Assembly: GCA_007695225.1 (NCBI GenBank)
Contig: REED01000173.1
Span: forward strand, 62,001 to 126,000
DNA from: Gemmatimonadales bacterium
GTDB lineage: Bacteria > Gemmatimonadota > Gemmatimonadetes > Longimicrobiales > Gaopeijiaceae
Reading direction: 5' to 3'
DNA: 64,000 nucleotides
Below, piece by piece: positions 1 through 8,522 of this stretch. The position numbers were made by a program, and so were the translations under genes. Under the pieces are notes generated by a model that saw only the letters and a list, made by a program, of their open reading frames with translations, did no database searches and was not told where the DNA came from. Position 1 is the first letter of the stretch; every line of letters starts with the position of its first letter.

Positions 1-45
1 TCGAGCCGCGGCGAGGCCGCTGGCTCCCAGGCCAATGATGGACAC
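1..45 (-). CDS. murD: UDP-N-acetylmuramoylalanine--D-glutamate ligase, N-terminal fragment (truncated by window edge)
   Basis: Reverse complement of 1-45 reads GTG TCC ATC ATT GGC CTG GGA GCC AGC GGC = (M)SIIGLGASGLAAAR, a MurD-like Rossmann start directly after mraY in a dcw cluster. Confidence 0.75.
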   Translation of the reverse strand, partial: MSIIGLGASGLAAAR

Positions 46-47
46 CC

Positions 48-1154
48 TCACCGGATCTTCAGCGTGCTGAAGGCCAGCAGGGCACACAGGATTCCCAGGA
101 TCCAGAAGCGGATGACCACCTTGGTCTCGGCCCACCCCAGCTTCTCGAAGTGGTGATGGAGGGGGGCCATCTGGAGCAGTCGGACCCCCTCCCCCCGGGT
201 CCGCTTCGTGTACTTGAACCACCCCACCTGGAGCATGACAGAGAGGGCTTCTGCCACGAACACGCCTCCAACGATGAGGAGAAGGAACTCCGCTTTCAGG
301 AGGATCGCCATGACCGCCAGGGCGCCTCCGATGGCCAGAGATCCGGTGTCGCCCATGAAGACCTCGGCGGGATGGGCGTTGTACCAGAGGAAGCCGATGG
401 CCCCCCCGGCCAGCGCCGCGGCGAAGACCGCCAGTTCCCCGGCTCCGGGGAGATAGAAGAGACCCAGGTACGCCGAGGTATCCACGCGGCCGATGAGGTA
501 GGCGAACACCCCGAAGGTGGCCAGGGCGATAGCCCCCAGTCCGGCGGCCAGGCCATCCAGCCCGTCGGTGAGGTTCACGGCATTGGAGGAGCCGGAGACC
601 ACCATGGCGACGAAGACCACGTAGGCCGGGACCCAGAAGGCCGCCACCCACCCCTCGAAGAAGGGAACCATGGTCCAGGTGGCTGGCATGGGGTGGATGG
701 GCACCATCACGAGGAAGACCCCCAACCCCAGTCCGAAGGACAGCTGTCCCACCATCTTGTACCGGGCCACCAGCCCCCGTGGACGGCCCTGCACCACCTT
801 CAGGTAGTCATCCATGAAGCCGATGGCCCCCATCCAGAGGAAGGCCAGGAGGCTCAGGACCACGTACCAGTTGGTGAGTTGGGCCCAGAGGAGAGTGGAA
901 CCGGTGGCGGCCAGGATGATGAGCGTTCCCCCCATGGTGGGGGTGCCGGATTTCTTCAGGTGAGTCTCGGGACCATCCGTCCGCACCACCTGTCCCACCC
1001 GGAGATGGCGAAGCCAGGAAATGGTCCGAGGCCCCGCCAAGAAGGCGATGAACAGGGCCGTTACCCCCGCCCCTGCCGAACGAAAGGTGAGGAAGTTGAA
1101 GAGATTGAAGATGATGTGGACATCGGCCAGGCGGGGAAGGAAGTGGGAGAACAT
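48..1154 (-). CDS. mraY: Phospho-N-acetylmuramoyl-pentapeptide-transferase
   Basis: GTPTMGGTLII, NAVNLTDGLDGLAAG, MGDTGSLAIGG, APLHHHFEKLGW motifs; start set at MFSHFLPRL, 1-nt overlap with the murF stop. Confidence 0.97.
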   Translation of the reverse strand: MFSHFLPRLADVHIIFNLFNFLTFRSAGAGVTALFIAFLAGPRTISWLRHLRVGQVVRTDGPETHLKKSGTPTMGGTLIILAATGSTLLWAQLTNWYVVLSLLAFLWMGAIGFMDDYLKVVQGRPRGLVARYKMVGQLSFGLGLGVFLVMVPIHPMPATWTMVPFFEGWVAAFWVPAYVVFVAMVVSGSSNAVNLTDGLDGLAAGLGAIALATFGVFAYLIGRVDTSAYLGLFYLPGAGELAVFAAALAGGAIGFLWYNAHPAEVFMGDTGSLAIGGALAVMAILLKAEFLLLIVGGVFVAEALSVMLQVGWFKYTKRTRGEGVRLLQMAPLHHHFEKLGWAETKVVIRFWILGILCALLAFSTLKIR

Positions 1155-2698
1155 CAGGCGGTCCCTCCCCGGGGCCCGAAGGCCTCCTGGAAACGGGGGA
1201 GAAGCTCCTCCAGGGCCACCCCGCGGGAGGCCTTGAGGAGGACCGTCTCTCCTCCGCCGAGGCGAGACCGGAGGAGGGTCCAAGCCCGGTCAGGAGTGTC
1301 GGCACCCACGAATTCGGCCCCCCCATCCGAACCGGGGGCCCCTTCGGAGTCGGAGCTGGCTCGTGGGCTGGCTCCGGACTTCAGGGCCTCCTCGCGGATC
1401 TGCTCCGCGGGCACGGCGAATTCTCCCACGCCCACCACCAGGCGAAGGGGCAGGGTGCGGGCCCATTCCAGGAGGCGGCGGTGGAACGCCTCCGACCCGG
1501 GGCCCAACTCCAGCATGCTCCCGAGCACCGCGACCCGCCCACCGTGCGCCGGAAGATCGGAGAGGAGCTGCAATGCCGCCCGGGTGGACTGTGGATTGGC
1601 GTTGTAGCAATCCACCACCAGGGTGAGGTCCCCGAGACGAAGGAACTCCCCCCGAAGCCCTGGAGCCCGGGCCCTCTCCACTGCGGCGAATCCCCGTTGG
1701 GCCGGCACCCCCAGGAGGTCTCCGGCCGCAAGGGCCAGGAGAGCGTTCCGGACCCCGTGCCGCCCCGGGATTCCGCATCGGAAGGTCCCTGCGGGGATAT
1801 GTACCCGCCAGCGTCCCTCCCCGTCCACGTCCAGGAGCTCCCCCCTCCATTCGGGATCCGCCTGCACCGAGAGTCCAGCGACCCGCGTCGGAATGGAGAG
1901 GGCGCGGGTCCGGTCCGGAAGGGATGACGGCTCATCCCCCACCACCGCCGTTCCTCCTGGCTGGAGTCCCCTCAGAAGAGCGAGTTTCTCCTCCATCACC
2001 CCTTCCAGGTCCCCCAGCCCCTCCAGGTGCGACTCGCTCACCGTGGTCACCATCCCGAGGTCGGGCTCAGCGATCCTGACCAGGGCCGCGATCTCTCCGG
2101 GCTCGCTGGTTCCCACCTCCACCACCACCGCATCGACCTCCTCGGGAGTGGCCAGAAGGGTGAGAGGGACCCCCACCCGGTTGTTGAGATTACCCGAGGT
2201 GGCGTGGACGGAATGGGTGGTGGACAGGACCGAGGTGAGGAGGTCCTTCGCCGTGGTCTTCCCGGAGGAACCGGTAATGGCCATGACGGGGACCTTCAGG
2301 GCGCGACGCCGATACCGAGCCAGGGCCCCCAACGCCTCCAGGGTGTCCGTCACCTCATAGAGGAGAAAATCTTCTACGAGAGCCGCCGGAGAGGGGACAG
2401 CCCCCCGCTCCACTACGGCGCCGGCGGCTCCGGCGGATGCGGCGGCATCCAGGAAGGCATGGCCATCAAAGGACGGGCCCCGGAGCGCCACGAAGAGATC
2501 CCCTTCCCGGAGCGTCCGGGTATCGGTGGACACGCCGGCGAAGGCGCGGCCCTCCCCGGCTCCACCAGACCTGGCTCCACCGGACGCCTCACCCAACGCT
2601 TCCCGGACCCTGCGGTGCGTCCATGGGAAGGCCGTCCCGGTCCCTTCCTTCCCGGGCCCCACCGTCCCACCCCCTGACGTCCCGGCGTTCCCCCTCAC
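1154..2698 (-). CDS. murF: UDP-N-acetylmuramoyl-tripeptide--D-alanyl-D-alanine ligase
   Basis: Mur ligase GSSGKTTAKDL, DCYNANPQS, dcw position. Confidence 0.95.
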   Translation of the reverse strand: MRGNAGTSGGGTVGPGKEGTGTAFPWTHRRVREALGEASGGARSGGAGEGRAFAGVSTDTRTLREGDLFVALRGPSFDGHAFLDAAASAGAAGAVVERGAVPSPAALVEDFLLYEVTDTLEALGALARYRRRALKVPVMAITGSSGKTTAKDLLTSVLSTTHSVHATSGNLNNRVGVPLTLLATPEEVDAVVVEVGTSEPGEIAALVRIAEPDLGMVTTVSESHLEGLGDLEGVMEEKLALLRGLQPGGTAVVGDEPSSLPDRTRALSIPTRVAGLSVQADPEWRGELLDVDGEGRWRVHIPAGTFRCGIPGRHGVRNALLALAAGDLLGVPAQRGFAAVERARAPGLRGEFLRLGDLTLVVDCYNANPQSTRAALQLLSDLPAHGGRVAVLGSMLELGPGSEAFHRRLLEWARTLPLRLVVGVGEFAVPAEQIREEALKSGASPRASSDSEGAPGSDGGAEFVGADTPDRAWTLLRSRLGGGETVLLKASRGVALEELLPRFQEAFGPRGGTA

Positions 2699-4302
2699 GG
2701 GAGGTCTCCCCGGTCCAGAAGCTCCCGTACCACTTCCCGTTCATCGAAGGGACGGGACTCGGTCCCTACGACCTGGTAGGTCTCATGCCCCTTCCCCGCC
2801 AGGAGGATGGCGTCTCCTTCCAGCGCCACCTCAAGGGCCCGGGCGATGGCCTCCCTCCGGTCCACGATCCGCTCGTACGATGCCCCCACCATCCCGCTGA
2901 GGATGTCGTCCACGATCCGATCCGGGTCCTCGGTTCGGGGATTGTCGGAGGTGACGATGGCCAGGTCCGAGCCCCGGGCCGCCACCTCGCCCATTTCCCT
3001 CCGCTTGCTTCGATCCCGGTCCCCTCCGGCTCCAAAGACGACGATAAGGCGACCCGGGTAGAGGGGCCGGAGGGTCTCCAGCACCCGGCGGAGGGCGTCG
3101 GGTGTGTGGGCGTAGTCCAGGATCACGGGGACCGGCCGGGTTTCCACCACCTCCAGGCGGCCCCGGATCCCCGACGCGTGGGAAAGGGCCCGGGCAATGC
3201 GATGGAGCGACATCCCCGCCGCACGGGCCACCCCCGCCGCGCAGAGGGCGTTCTCCACATTGAACCGCCCCAGGAGGGGCAGCCGCACCGCAGCCACCTC
3301 CCCGCGCTCCTCCAGGAGAAACCGGGAGCCTTCCCCGTCGAGGAGGATCTCCCGAGCCGTGAGGTCGGGGAGACGCTCAAGGGCCTGGGGGATCCCGGAG
3401 ACCCCCGATCCTTCCATACGGACCAGGCGGAGTCGACCGGGGATGGTGGGAAGTCGGGCCCACGCCGGGTCCCGGCCATTTACCACCACCACTCCGTCCG
3501 GGGCCAGGAGATCCAGGAGGTGGGCCTTGGAGCCGAGATACGCCTCCATCGTCCCGTGGTAATCCAGGTGATCCCGGGTGAGATTGGTGAAGCACGCCAC
3601 ATCCACCTGCAGTCCATCCAGCCTTCGCTGCTCAAGGGCGTGGGAGGAGGCCTCCAGGGCAACGGCCGTCACCCCCTCCTCCCGCAGCCTGCGGAAGGTA
3701 CGGGCCAGTCCCACCGGCCCCGGCGTGGTGAGCCCGCCCAACCCATCCCGTACCTCACCGGTCGGGCCCACCACTCCAAGGGTTCCCAGTGCAACCGAAT
3801 TCCGGTCATGGGAAAGCAGATGCCGGACGAGAAGGACGGTGGTGGTCTTGCCATTCGTCCCTGTGACCGCGGTCACCAGCATCCCTTCTGCAGGATTTCC
3901 CTCCAACGCCATGGCCACCAGTGCCGCCGCCCGTCGGCCATCGGTGACCCGGATCTGGGGAAGGGACACCCCATGGACCACTTCTTCCACCACCGCCGCC
4001 ACTGCCCCACGGGCCTGGGCGTCGGCCAGGAATGCGTGTCCATCCTGTCGGGTCCCCTTCCAGGCCAGAAAGAGTTCTCCAGGCTGCACCGTCCGGGAGT
4101 CCTGGGCGGCCCCGGTGAGGGCGATGTCCATCACCTCGGGGGACGGGATTTCCGGAGCCCCTTGCGAGCCCTCCCCCGCGACGGCGCCCGGGACCTGACC
4201 GGGGACCTCTTCGGACACCAGGAGGTCGGCGGAGCGCAGAAGGTCGGTGATCCCAGCCAGGGAAAGACTCACAGGGTCCGGAACGGACTCCGCTTCCGTC
4301 AT
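2695..4302 (-). CDS. murE: UDP-N-acetylmuramoyl-tripeptide synthetase
   Basis: TGTNGKTTTV, DYAHTPDALRRVL, SDNPRTEDP motifs; start at MTEAESVPDP gives an ATGA overlap with ftsI. Confidence 0.95.
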   Translation of the reverse strand: MTEAESVPDPVSLSLAGITDLLRSADLLVSEEVPGQVPGAVAGEGSQGAPEIPSPEVMDIALTGAAQDSRTVQPGELFLAWKGTRQDGHAFLADAQARGAVAAVVEEVVHGVSLPQIRVTDGRRAAALVAMALEGNPAEGMLVTAVTGTNGKTTTVLLVRHLLSHDRNSVALGTLGVVGPTGEVRDGLGGLTTPGPVGLARTFRRLREEGVTAVALEASSHALEQRRLDGLQVDVACFTNLTRDHLDYHGTMEAYLGSKAHLLDLLAPDGVVVVNGRDPAWARLPTIPGRLRLVRMEGSGVSGIPQALERLPDLTAREILLDGEGSRFLLEERGEVAAVRLPLLGRFNVENALCAAGVARAAGMSLHRIARALSHASGIRGRLEVVETRPVPVILDYAHTPDALRRVLETLRPLYPGRLIVVFGAGGDRDRSKRREMGEVAARGSDLAIVTSDNPRTEDPDRIVDDILSGMVGASYERIVDRREAIARALEVALEGDAILLAGKGHETYQVVGTESRPFDEREVVRELLDRGDLP

Positions 4303-6497
4303 CGACGGCTCCGCCCTCCATCGGAGATGACGCGAACGGTGTCCCCCCGATTCAGGAGTGCTCCGGGGGCGGGTCGGGTGGATCGAACCAGGCCCTGTCC
4401 CTCCCACTCCACCACCAGCCCAGCGGCGTGAAGGCGGCGGGCCGCCGTCCGGGGGGATAGTCCGGACAGATCCGGCAGCCCCACCACCGGCTTGCTCCCC
4501 GACGCCGCACCGTTCCCCTGGACTCCCGGGGGACCACCCTCCCGCGCTGCGCCAGAAATCGCGTCTCCTCCATTGACCCCCTGCGCCGCATCAGCTCCAC
4601 CGGCCACGTGGATCCGGGGCCGGGGACCGGCCTCCCAGAGCGGATCAGGGGATCTCTCGGGGGAAAGGGCGGACACGGTCCGAGCCGTGGACGGTGTCGA
4701 GGCAAGGACCAGGGGAGGCGACCCCCCGACGTTCGGAGCCTCTCCCCGGGCCACCCGCTGGGCCTCCTGCTCCTGTCGAACGGCCTCCACCCGGGCCTCT
4801 TCCTGGCTCCGGGCGATGGCCGCCAGTGCCCTTCGATCCAGGGGGGGACGACGGGCCGCCAGAACCGCCTCCATGGTGGCTCGGGTCACCGGAGCCGCAG
4901 TGGCGCCTCCGTAGTAGACACCCTGAGGCCGATCCAACTTGACGAAGACCACGAGCTGGGGATCATCCGCCGGGAAGAACCCCACGAAGGAAGAGTAGTA
5001 GGCCCCCACCTCGTAGCCGCCCCCAGGCCCCGTCGCCCGGGAGGTACCGCTCTTCCCCGCCACGGCGAAGGAGGCCAGCCGTGCCCGGGTACCGGTGCCG
5101 TCTTCCACTGCCTCCACCAGCGCCCGGTTCACCTCCTCGGCAACGACAGGATCCACCACCCGGCGGACCACCCGGGGCTCGAAGCGCTCCAAGACCCGAC
5201 CGTCGGGTGACCGAAGTTCCCGGAGAATCCGGGGTTCCATGAGAAGCCCGCCGTTGGCCAATGCTCCGTAGGCCATGGTCATCTGGAGAGGGGTCACGGC
5301 CACTTCGTATCCGATGGCCAGAGAGGCCGGGGACTGGCGGGACCAGGCCCGGGGGTTGCGAAGGGTCCCCGACGCCTCGCCGGGAAGCTGGATCCCCGTC
5401 GGGACCCCGAAGCCGAAGTCCCGGAGGCCCTCGAATTGCTCCTCCGGGCTGAGGCGCTCCGCCACCCGAGCGATCCCCACGTTGGAGGAGACCCGGAGCG
5501 CATGGGCCAGGGAGACCTTCCCCACGGCAGACACATCGGTAATGGTCCGCCCGGCGACTCTCCACCTTCCGTCGGCAGTGTCCACCGAGTCCGCCATGGA
5601 GACCCGGTCCATACGGAGGAGAGAGGCCACCGTGAAGGATTTGAGGGTGGATCCCGGCTCGTAGGGAGTGTTGATTCCCCCCAGGTTATTCGCCGACCCG
5701 TCCTTCAGGGAGACCATCGCCAGGATCTCGCCGGAGCGGGGATCGGTGACGATGAGGTCCCCACCCCGGGCACCCGTCTCCTCCAGCGCGTTCTCGAGCG
5801 CTTCGCGGGCGATCTCCTGGAGGTCCCGGTCCAGGGTCAGGACCACGTCCCCGCCAGGGACAGGGGCGGCCACCACCCAGCTCTCCCCTGGAATGGCACG
5901 GCCCTCCGAGTCCCGTGCCACGATCCGACTCCCCGGTACCCCCCGGAGAAAAGGCTCCAACTCCTGCTCGATCCCCCCGGATCCATTCTCATCCACCACC
6001 GCACCCAGGATCCCCCGGGCCAGGTCGCTGTGGGGATAGGACCGCCGGAGTTCCCGCTCCACGTAGACGCCCTGGGTCCCCTGAAGGGCCTCCCGCGCCG
6101 CCGGCGGATAGCGATCGGGAAGCTGCACCCAGCGTCGGTCCGAGTGAGTGAGTCGCCGGGCCTGGGCGGAGGTGAGGCCCAGGACCTCCATGAGCTGGGC
6201 GGACACCTGGTCCCGGTCCTTGAGTTCATGGGGAGCCACCCCGATCCGGAACGCCTCATGGCTCAGGGCGAGGGGGATCCCGCTCCGATCGAGAATGGAT
6301 CCCCGGGGTGCCGCAACCTCTCCCCGGGCTCTATGCTGCTGCTCCGCCAGGGCCCTCCACTCCTGTCCCTGGACGATCTGGAGTTCGGTGGTTCGGAAGA
6401 GAAGGAATCCTCCGGCCAGGAGCCAGAGGACCAGGAGGCTTCGTCTTCGGACCGGGGGACGATCCAGGACCGGGGTCCGACGTGGCCCGGGCTTCAT
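4299..6497 (-). CDS. ftsI: Peptidoglycan D,D-transpeptidase FtsI/PBP3 with C-terminal PASTA domain
   Basis: Transpeptidase STLKSFT, SSN, KSGTS motifs; C-terminal GLPDLSGLSPRTAARRLHAAGLVVEWEGQG...GALLNRGDTVRVIS is PASTA-like. Confidence 0.94.
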   Translation of the reverse strand: MKPGPRRTPVLDRPPVRRRSLLVLWLLAGGFLLFRTTELQIVQGQEWRALAEQQHRARGEVAAPRGSILDRSGIPLALSHEAFRIGVAPHELKDRDQVSAQLMEVLGLTSAQARRLTHSDRRWVQLPDRYPPAAREALQGTQGVYVERELRRSYPHSDLARGILGAVVDENGSGGIEQELEPFLRGVPGSRIVARDSEGRAIPGESWVVAAPVPGGDVVLTLDRDLQEIAREALENALEETGARGGDLIVTDPRSGEILAMVSLKDGSANNLGGINTPYEPGSTLKSFTVASLLRMDRVSMADSVDTADGRWRVAGRTITDVSAVGKVSLAHALRVSSNVGIARVAERLSPEEQFEGLRDFGFGVPTGIQLPGEASGTLRNPRAWSRQSPASLAIGYEVAVTPLQMTMAYGALANGGLLMEPRILRELRSPDGRVLERFEPRVVRRVVDPVVAEEVNRALVEAVEDGTGTRARLASFAVAGKSGTSRATGPGGGYEVGAYYSSFVGFFPADDPQLVVFVKLDRPQGVYYGGATAAPVTRATMEAVLAARRPPLDRRALAAIARSQEEARVEAVRQEQEAQRVARGEAPNVGGSPPLVLASTPSTARTVSALSPERSPDPLWEAGPRPRIHVAGGADAAQGVNGGDAISGAAREGGPPGVQGNGAASGSKPVVGLPDLSGLSPRTAARRLHAAGLVVEWEGQGLVRSTRPAPGALLNRGDTVRVISDGGRSRR

Positions 6498-6775
6498 GGC
6501 ACTTCTCCTTCCAGCAGGATGATCTCCCCGGCCGACGGAGTACGCATCCCCAGACGCTCCCGCGCCGAGGGAACCACGTGTCCCCGGCTCTCCAGGGTCT
6601 GGATCCGGCGATGGAGTTCTGCGCGCTCCGCCTCCACCAGGGAGAGCGCGCGCTGGACTGCATCCAGGTCCCTCAGGGCCTCGAGCGCCCGGGCCTGACG
6701 CCAGGTGACCAGGCTCAGGGCTGCCAGCAGCGCCACCACTGCCAGGGCGGTCAGGAGCACGCTGTAGGTTCTCAT
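6494..6775 (-). CDS. ftsL: FtsL-like cell division protein
   Basis: Short protein, N-terminal TM plus coiled coil, between rsmH and ftsI; start at MRTYSVLL gives ATGA overlap. Confidence 0.75.
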   Translation of the reverse strand: MRTYSVLLTALAVVALLAALSLVTWRQARALEALRDLDAVQRALSLVEAERAELHRRIQTLESRGHVVPSARERLGMRTPSAGEIILLEGEVP

Positions 6776-7794
6776 GCCGCCTTTCTCCATGCGCGAAGGC
6801 GGGCGCTTCGGGAGCGGGGGTTCCCTTCCACCTCCTTCGGGGTGGGCCGGACCACGGAACGAGTGAGGGTCTCGCCCAGGGCCTCGCCCCGACAAACGCA
6901 GACTGGAATCTCAGGGGGGCAGACGCAGCTTCGGCTCCACTCCCGGAAGGCCTGCTTCACGGGACGGTCCTCCAGGGAGTGATAGCTGATGACCACCAGG
7001 ATTCCCCCGGGCAGGAGGGCGTCCCGGAGGGCCGGAAGGGCCCGTCCCAGGGCCCCCAACTCGTCGTTCACCTGGATTCGCAGGGCCTGGAACACCCGGG
7101 CTCTCTCCTTGATGGCCGGAGGTCGGCGAAACGCTGCCTCCATGGTTTCCAGAAGATCGTCAGCGACCCGGAACGGGATCTCCCTCCTTCGACGGACCAC
7201 CTCCCGGGCGATGAACCTGGCCCGGGGCTCCTCTCCGATCCGTCGGAAGAGTTCCTTCAGCTTCCCTTCCTCCCACTGGTTCAGGATGTCGGCGGCGGTG
7301 AATCCCCCCCCTTCCGCCCCTTCCATCCGCATGTCCAGCGGCGCCCCGGTCCGGAAGGCAAATCCCCGCTCCGAGCGGTCGATCTGCCGGGAGCTGACCC
7401 CCAGATCCAGCAATCCCCCTGAGAGGACGGGACCGGCCAGACTGGCCCCCACGGCCGCCTCATCGAACCGGGCCTTCAGGAATCGCACCCTGTCTCCAAA
7501 GGGAGCCAACCGACCCCTGGCCTCCTCCAGCGCCTCGGGATCCCGGTCCACGGCCAGAATCCGACACCCGGGATAGGTGGAGAGGAGCGCCTCCGCGTGG
7601 CCCCCGCCTCCCACCGTCCCATCCAGGATCTCCCCCTCCCCTGCCGGTTCCAGGATCTTCACGACCTCCTCCACCATGACCGGGTGGTGGTAGTCCGAGC
7701 CATGACGGGCACGGAAGGCATCGGCGGGGCCCTGGTGGCCCCTGTCCTCCAACCGCCCCCTCCCCGACCCCGGCTCTGCCTCTCCATCCACCAT
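6772..7794 (-). CDS. rsmH: 16S rRNA (cytosine1402-N4)-methyltransferase
   Basis: YHHPVMVEEV, DGTVGGGGHAEALL, LGVSSRQID, ISYHSLEDRPVKQAF motifs. Confidence 0.96.
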   Translation of the reverse strand: MVDGEAEPGSGRGRLEDRGHQGPADAFRARHGSDYHHPVMVEEVVKILEPAGEGEILDGTVGGGGHAEALLSTYPGCRILAVDRDPEALEEARGRLAPFGDRVRFLKARFDEAAVGASLAGPVLSGGLLDLGVSSRQIDRSERGFAFRTGAPLDMRMEGAEGGGFTAADILNQWEEGKLKELFRRIGEEPRARFIAREVVRRRREIPFRVADDLLETMEAAFRRPPAIKERARVFQALRIQVNDELGALGRALPALRDALLPGGILVVISYHSLEDRPVKQAFREWSRSCVCPPEIPVCVCRGEALGETLTRSVVRPTPKEVEGNPRSRSARLRAWRKAA

Positions 7795-7798
7795 CGGC

Positions 7799-8239
7799 CT
7801 AACCGAAGATCTCGTGGGTGAGTCCCTCGACGTCCTGACCCGGGTCATCCGCCTCGGTCATTGCGGCATCGAAGGTCACCGGGTCCCAGAGCTCGATGCG
7901 GTCCACATTTCCCGTTACCAAGACGCTCCCCTCCAACCCCACCGCATCCTTGAGCCAGGAAGGGACCAGGATCCGTCCTTGCTTGTCCGGCTCCACATTC
8001 ACAGCCTGGGATGTGATGCGCCGCAGGTGATTGGCCGCCTGGGGCCGGGCCCGGCGCTGTTCCAGGATCCGGGCTTGCATCTCGGACCAGGTTTCCTCGG
8101 GAAAGAGGGTGAGGTGATCGGGCTTCCACCGGAGCAGCACAAAGCGGGACCCATCGGCCTGTCGACGGAAATCCGCCGGAAGGCTGACCCGGCCCTTCGG
8201 GTCCAACTGGTACTCATACCTCCCGAGGAAGCCCGTCAC
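7799..8239 (-). CDS. mraZ: Transcriptional regulator MraZ
   Basis: FLGRYEYQLDPKGRVSLPADFRR and second AbrB-like half DKQGRILVPSWL; GTG start with a GAGGG-like RBS; first gene of dcw cluster. Confidence 0.95.
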   Translation of the reverse strand: MTGFLGRYEYQLDPKGRVSLPADFRRQADGSRFVLLRWKPDHLTLFPEETWSEMQARILEQRRARPQAANHLRRITSQAVNVEPDKQGRILVPSWLKDAVGLEGSVLVTGNVDRIELWDPVTFDAAMTEADDPGQDVEGLTHEIFG

Positions 8240-8251
8240 GCGGCCCTCATT

Positions 8252-8286
8252 GTGGGTTCAGGTGGGGAAGAGTGGGGAGAAGTGGT
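8252..8286 (+). promoter_or_regulatory. Candidate MraZ-binding repeat cluster (GTGGG-type boxes, exact 10-bp period)
   Basis: GTGGGTTCAG GTGGGGAAGA GTGGGGAGAA GTGGT: boxes begin at 8252, 8262, 8272, 8282, just upstream of mraZ. Confidence 0.75.
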
Positions 8287-8298
8287 GACGGCAGGGAC

Positions 8299-8328
8299 AA
8301 CCTATGGGCGCAGGGGGAAGCCGGTCAA
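8299..8328 (-). promoter_or_regulatory. Candidate sigma70-type promoter for the dcw operon
   Basis: Minus strand TTGACC (8328-8323), 18-bp spacer, TAGGTT (8304-8299); predicted TSS falls just upstream of the MraZ boxes. Confidence 0.5.
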
Positions 8329-8412
8329 GAGTCTTGACGCGAGGCGAGAGTCGGATGGAAGCACGTCCCAGAGGGATGGAAGGGGAGGCAAGAAGGAAAA
8401 GGGGGACGGCAA

Positions 8413-8444
8413 AGGGGCGCCGCGGCATGAGCCGCGACGCCCCT
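8413..8444 (-). terminator. Hairpin terminator candidate downstream of the TPR protein gene
   Basis: AGGGGCGcCGCGGCatgaGCCGCGaCGCCCCT inverted repeat. Confidence 0.6.
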
Positions 8445-8522
8445 CGTCGCCTTTATCGAAGTCCGGATCCGGGTCCGTCCCAGATGTCCGGGGGAGGCTG
8501 CGTCAGCCCCCCGGGTCAAGCG

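Noticed and set aside
150-1607. Plus-strand 485-aa ORF opposite mraY/murF
   Set aside because: Antisense to well-supported genes; Pro/Gly/His/Arg-rich composition typical of spurious high-GC reading frames, no recognisable motif
2437-4431. Plus-strand 664-aa ORF opposite murE
   Set aside because: Same reason; complementary to a clear Mur ligase
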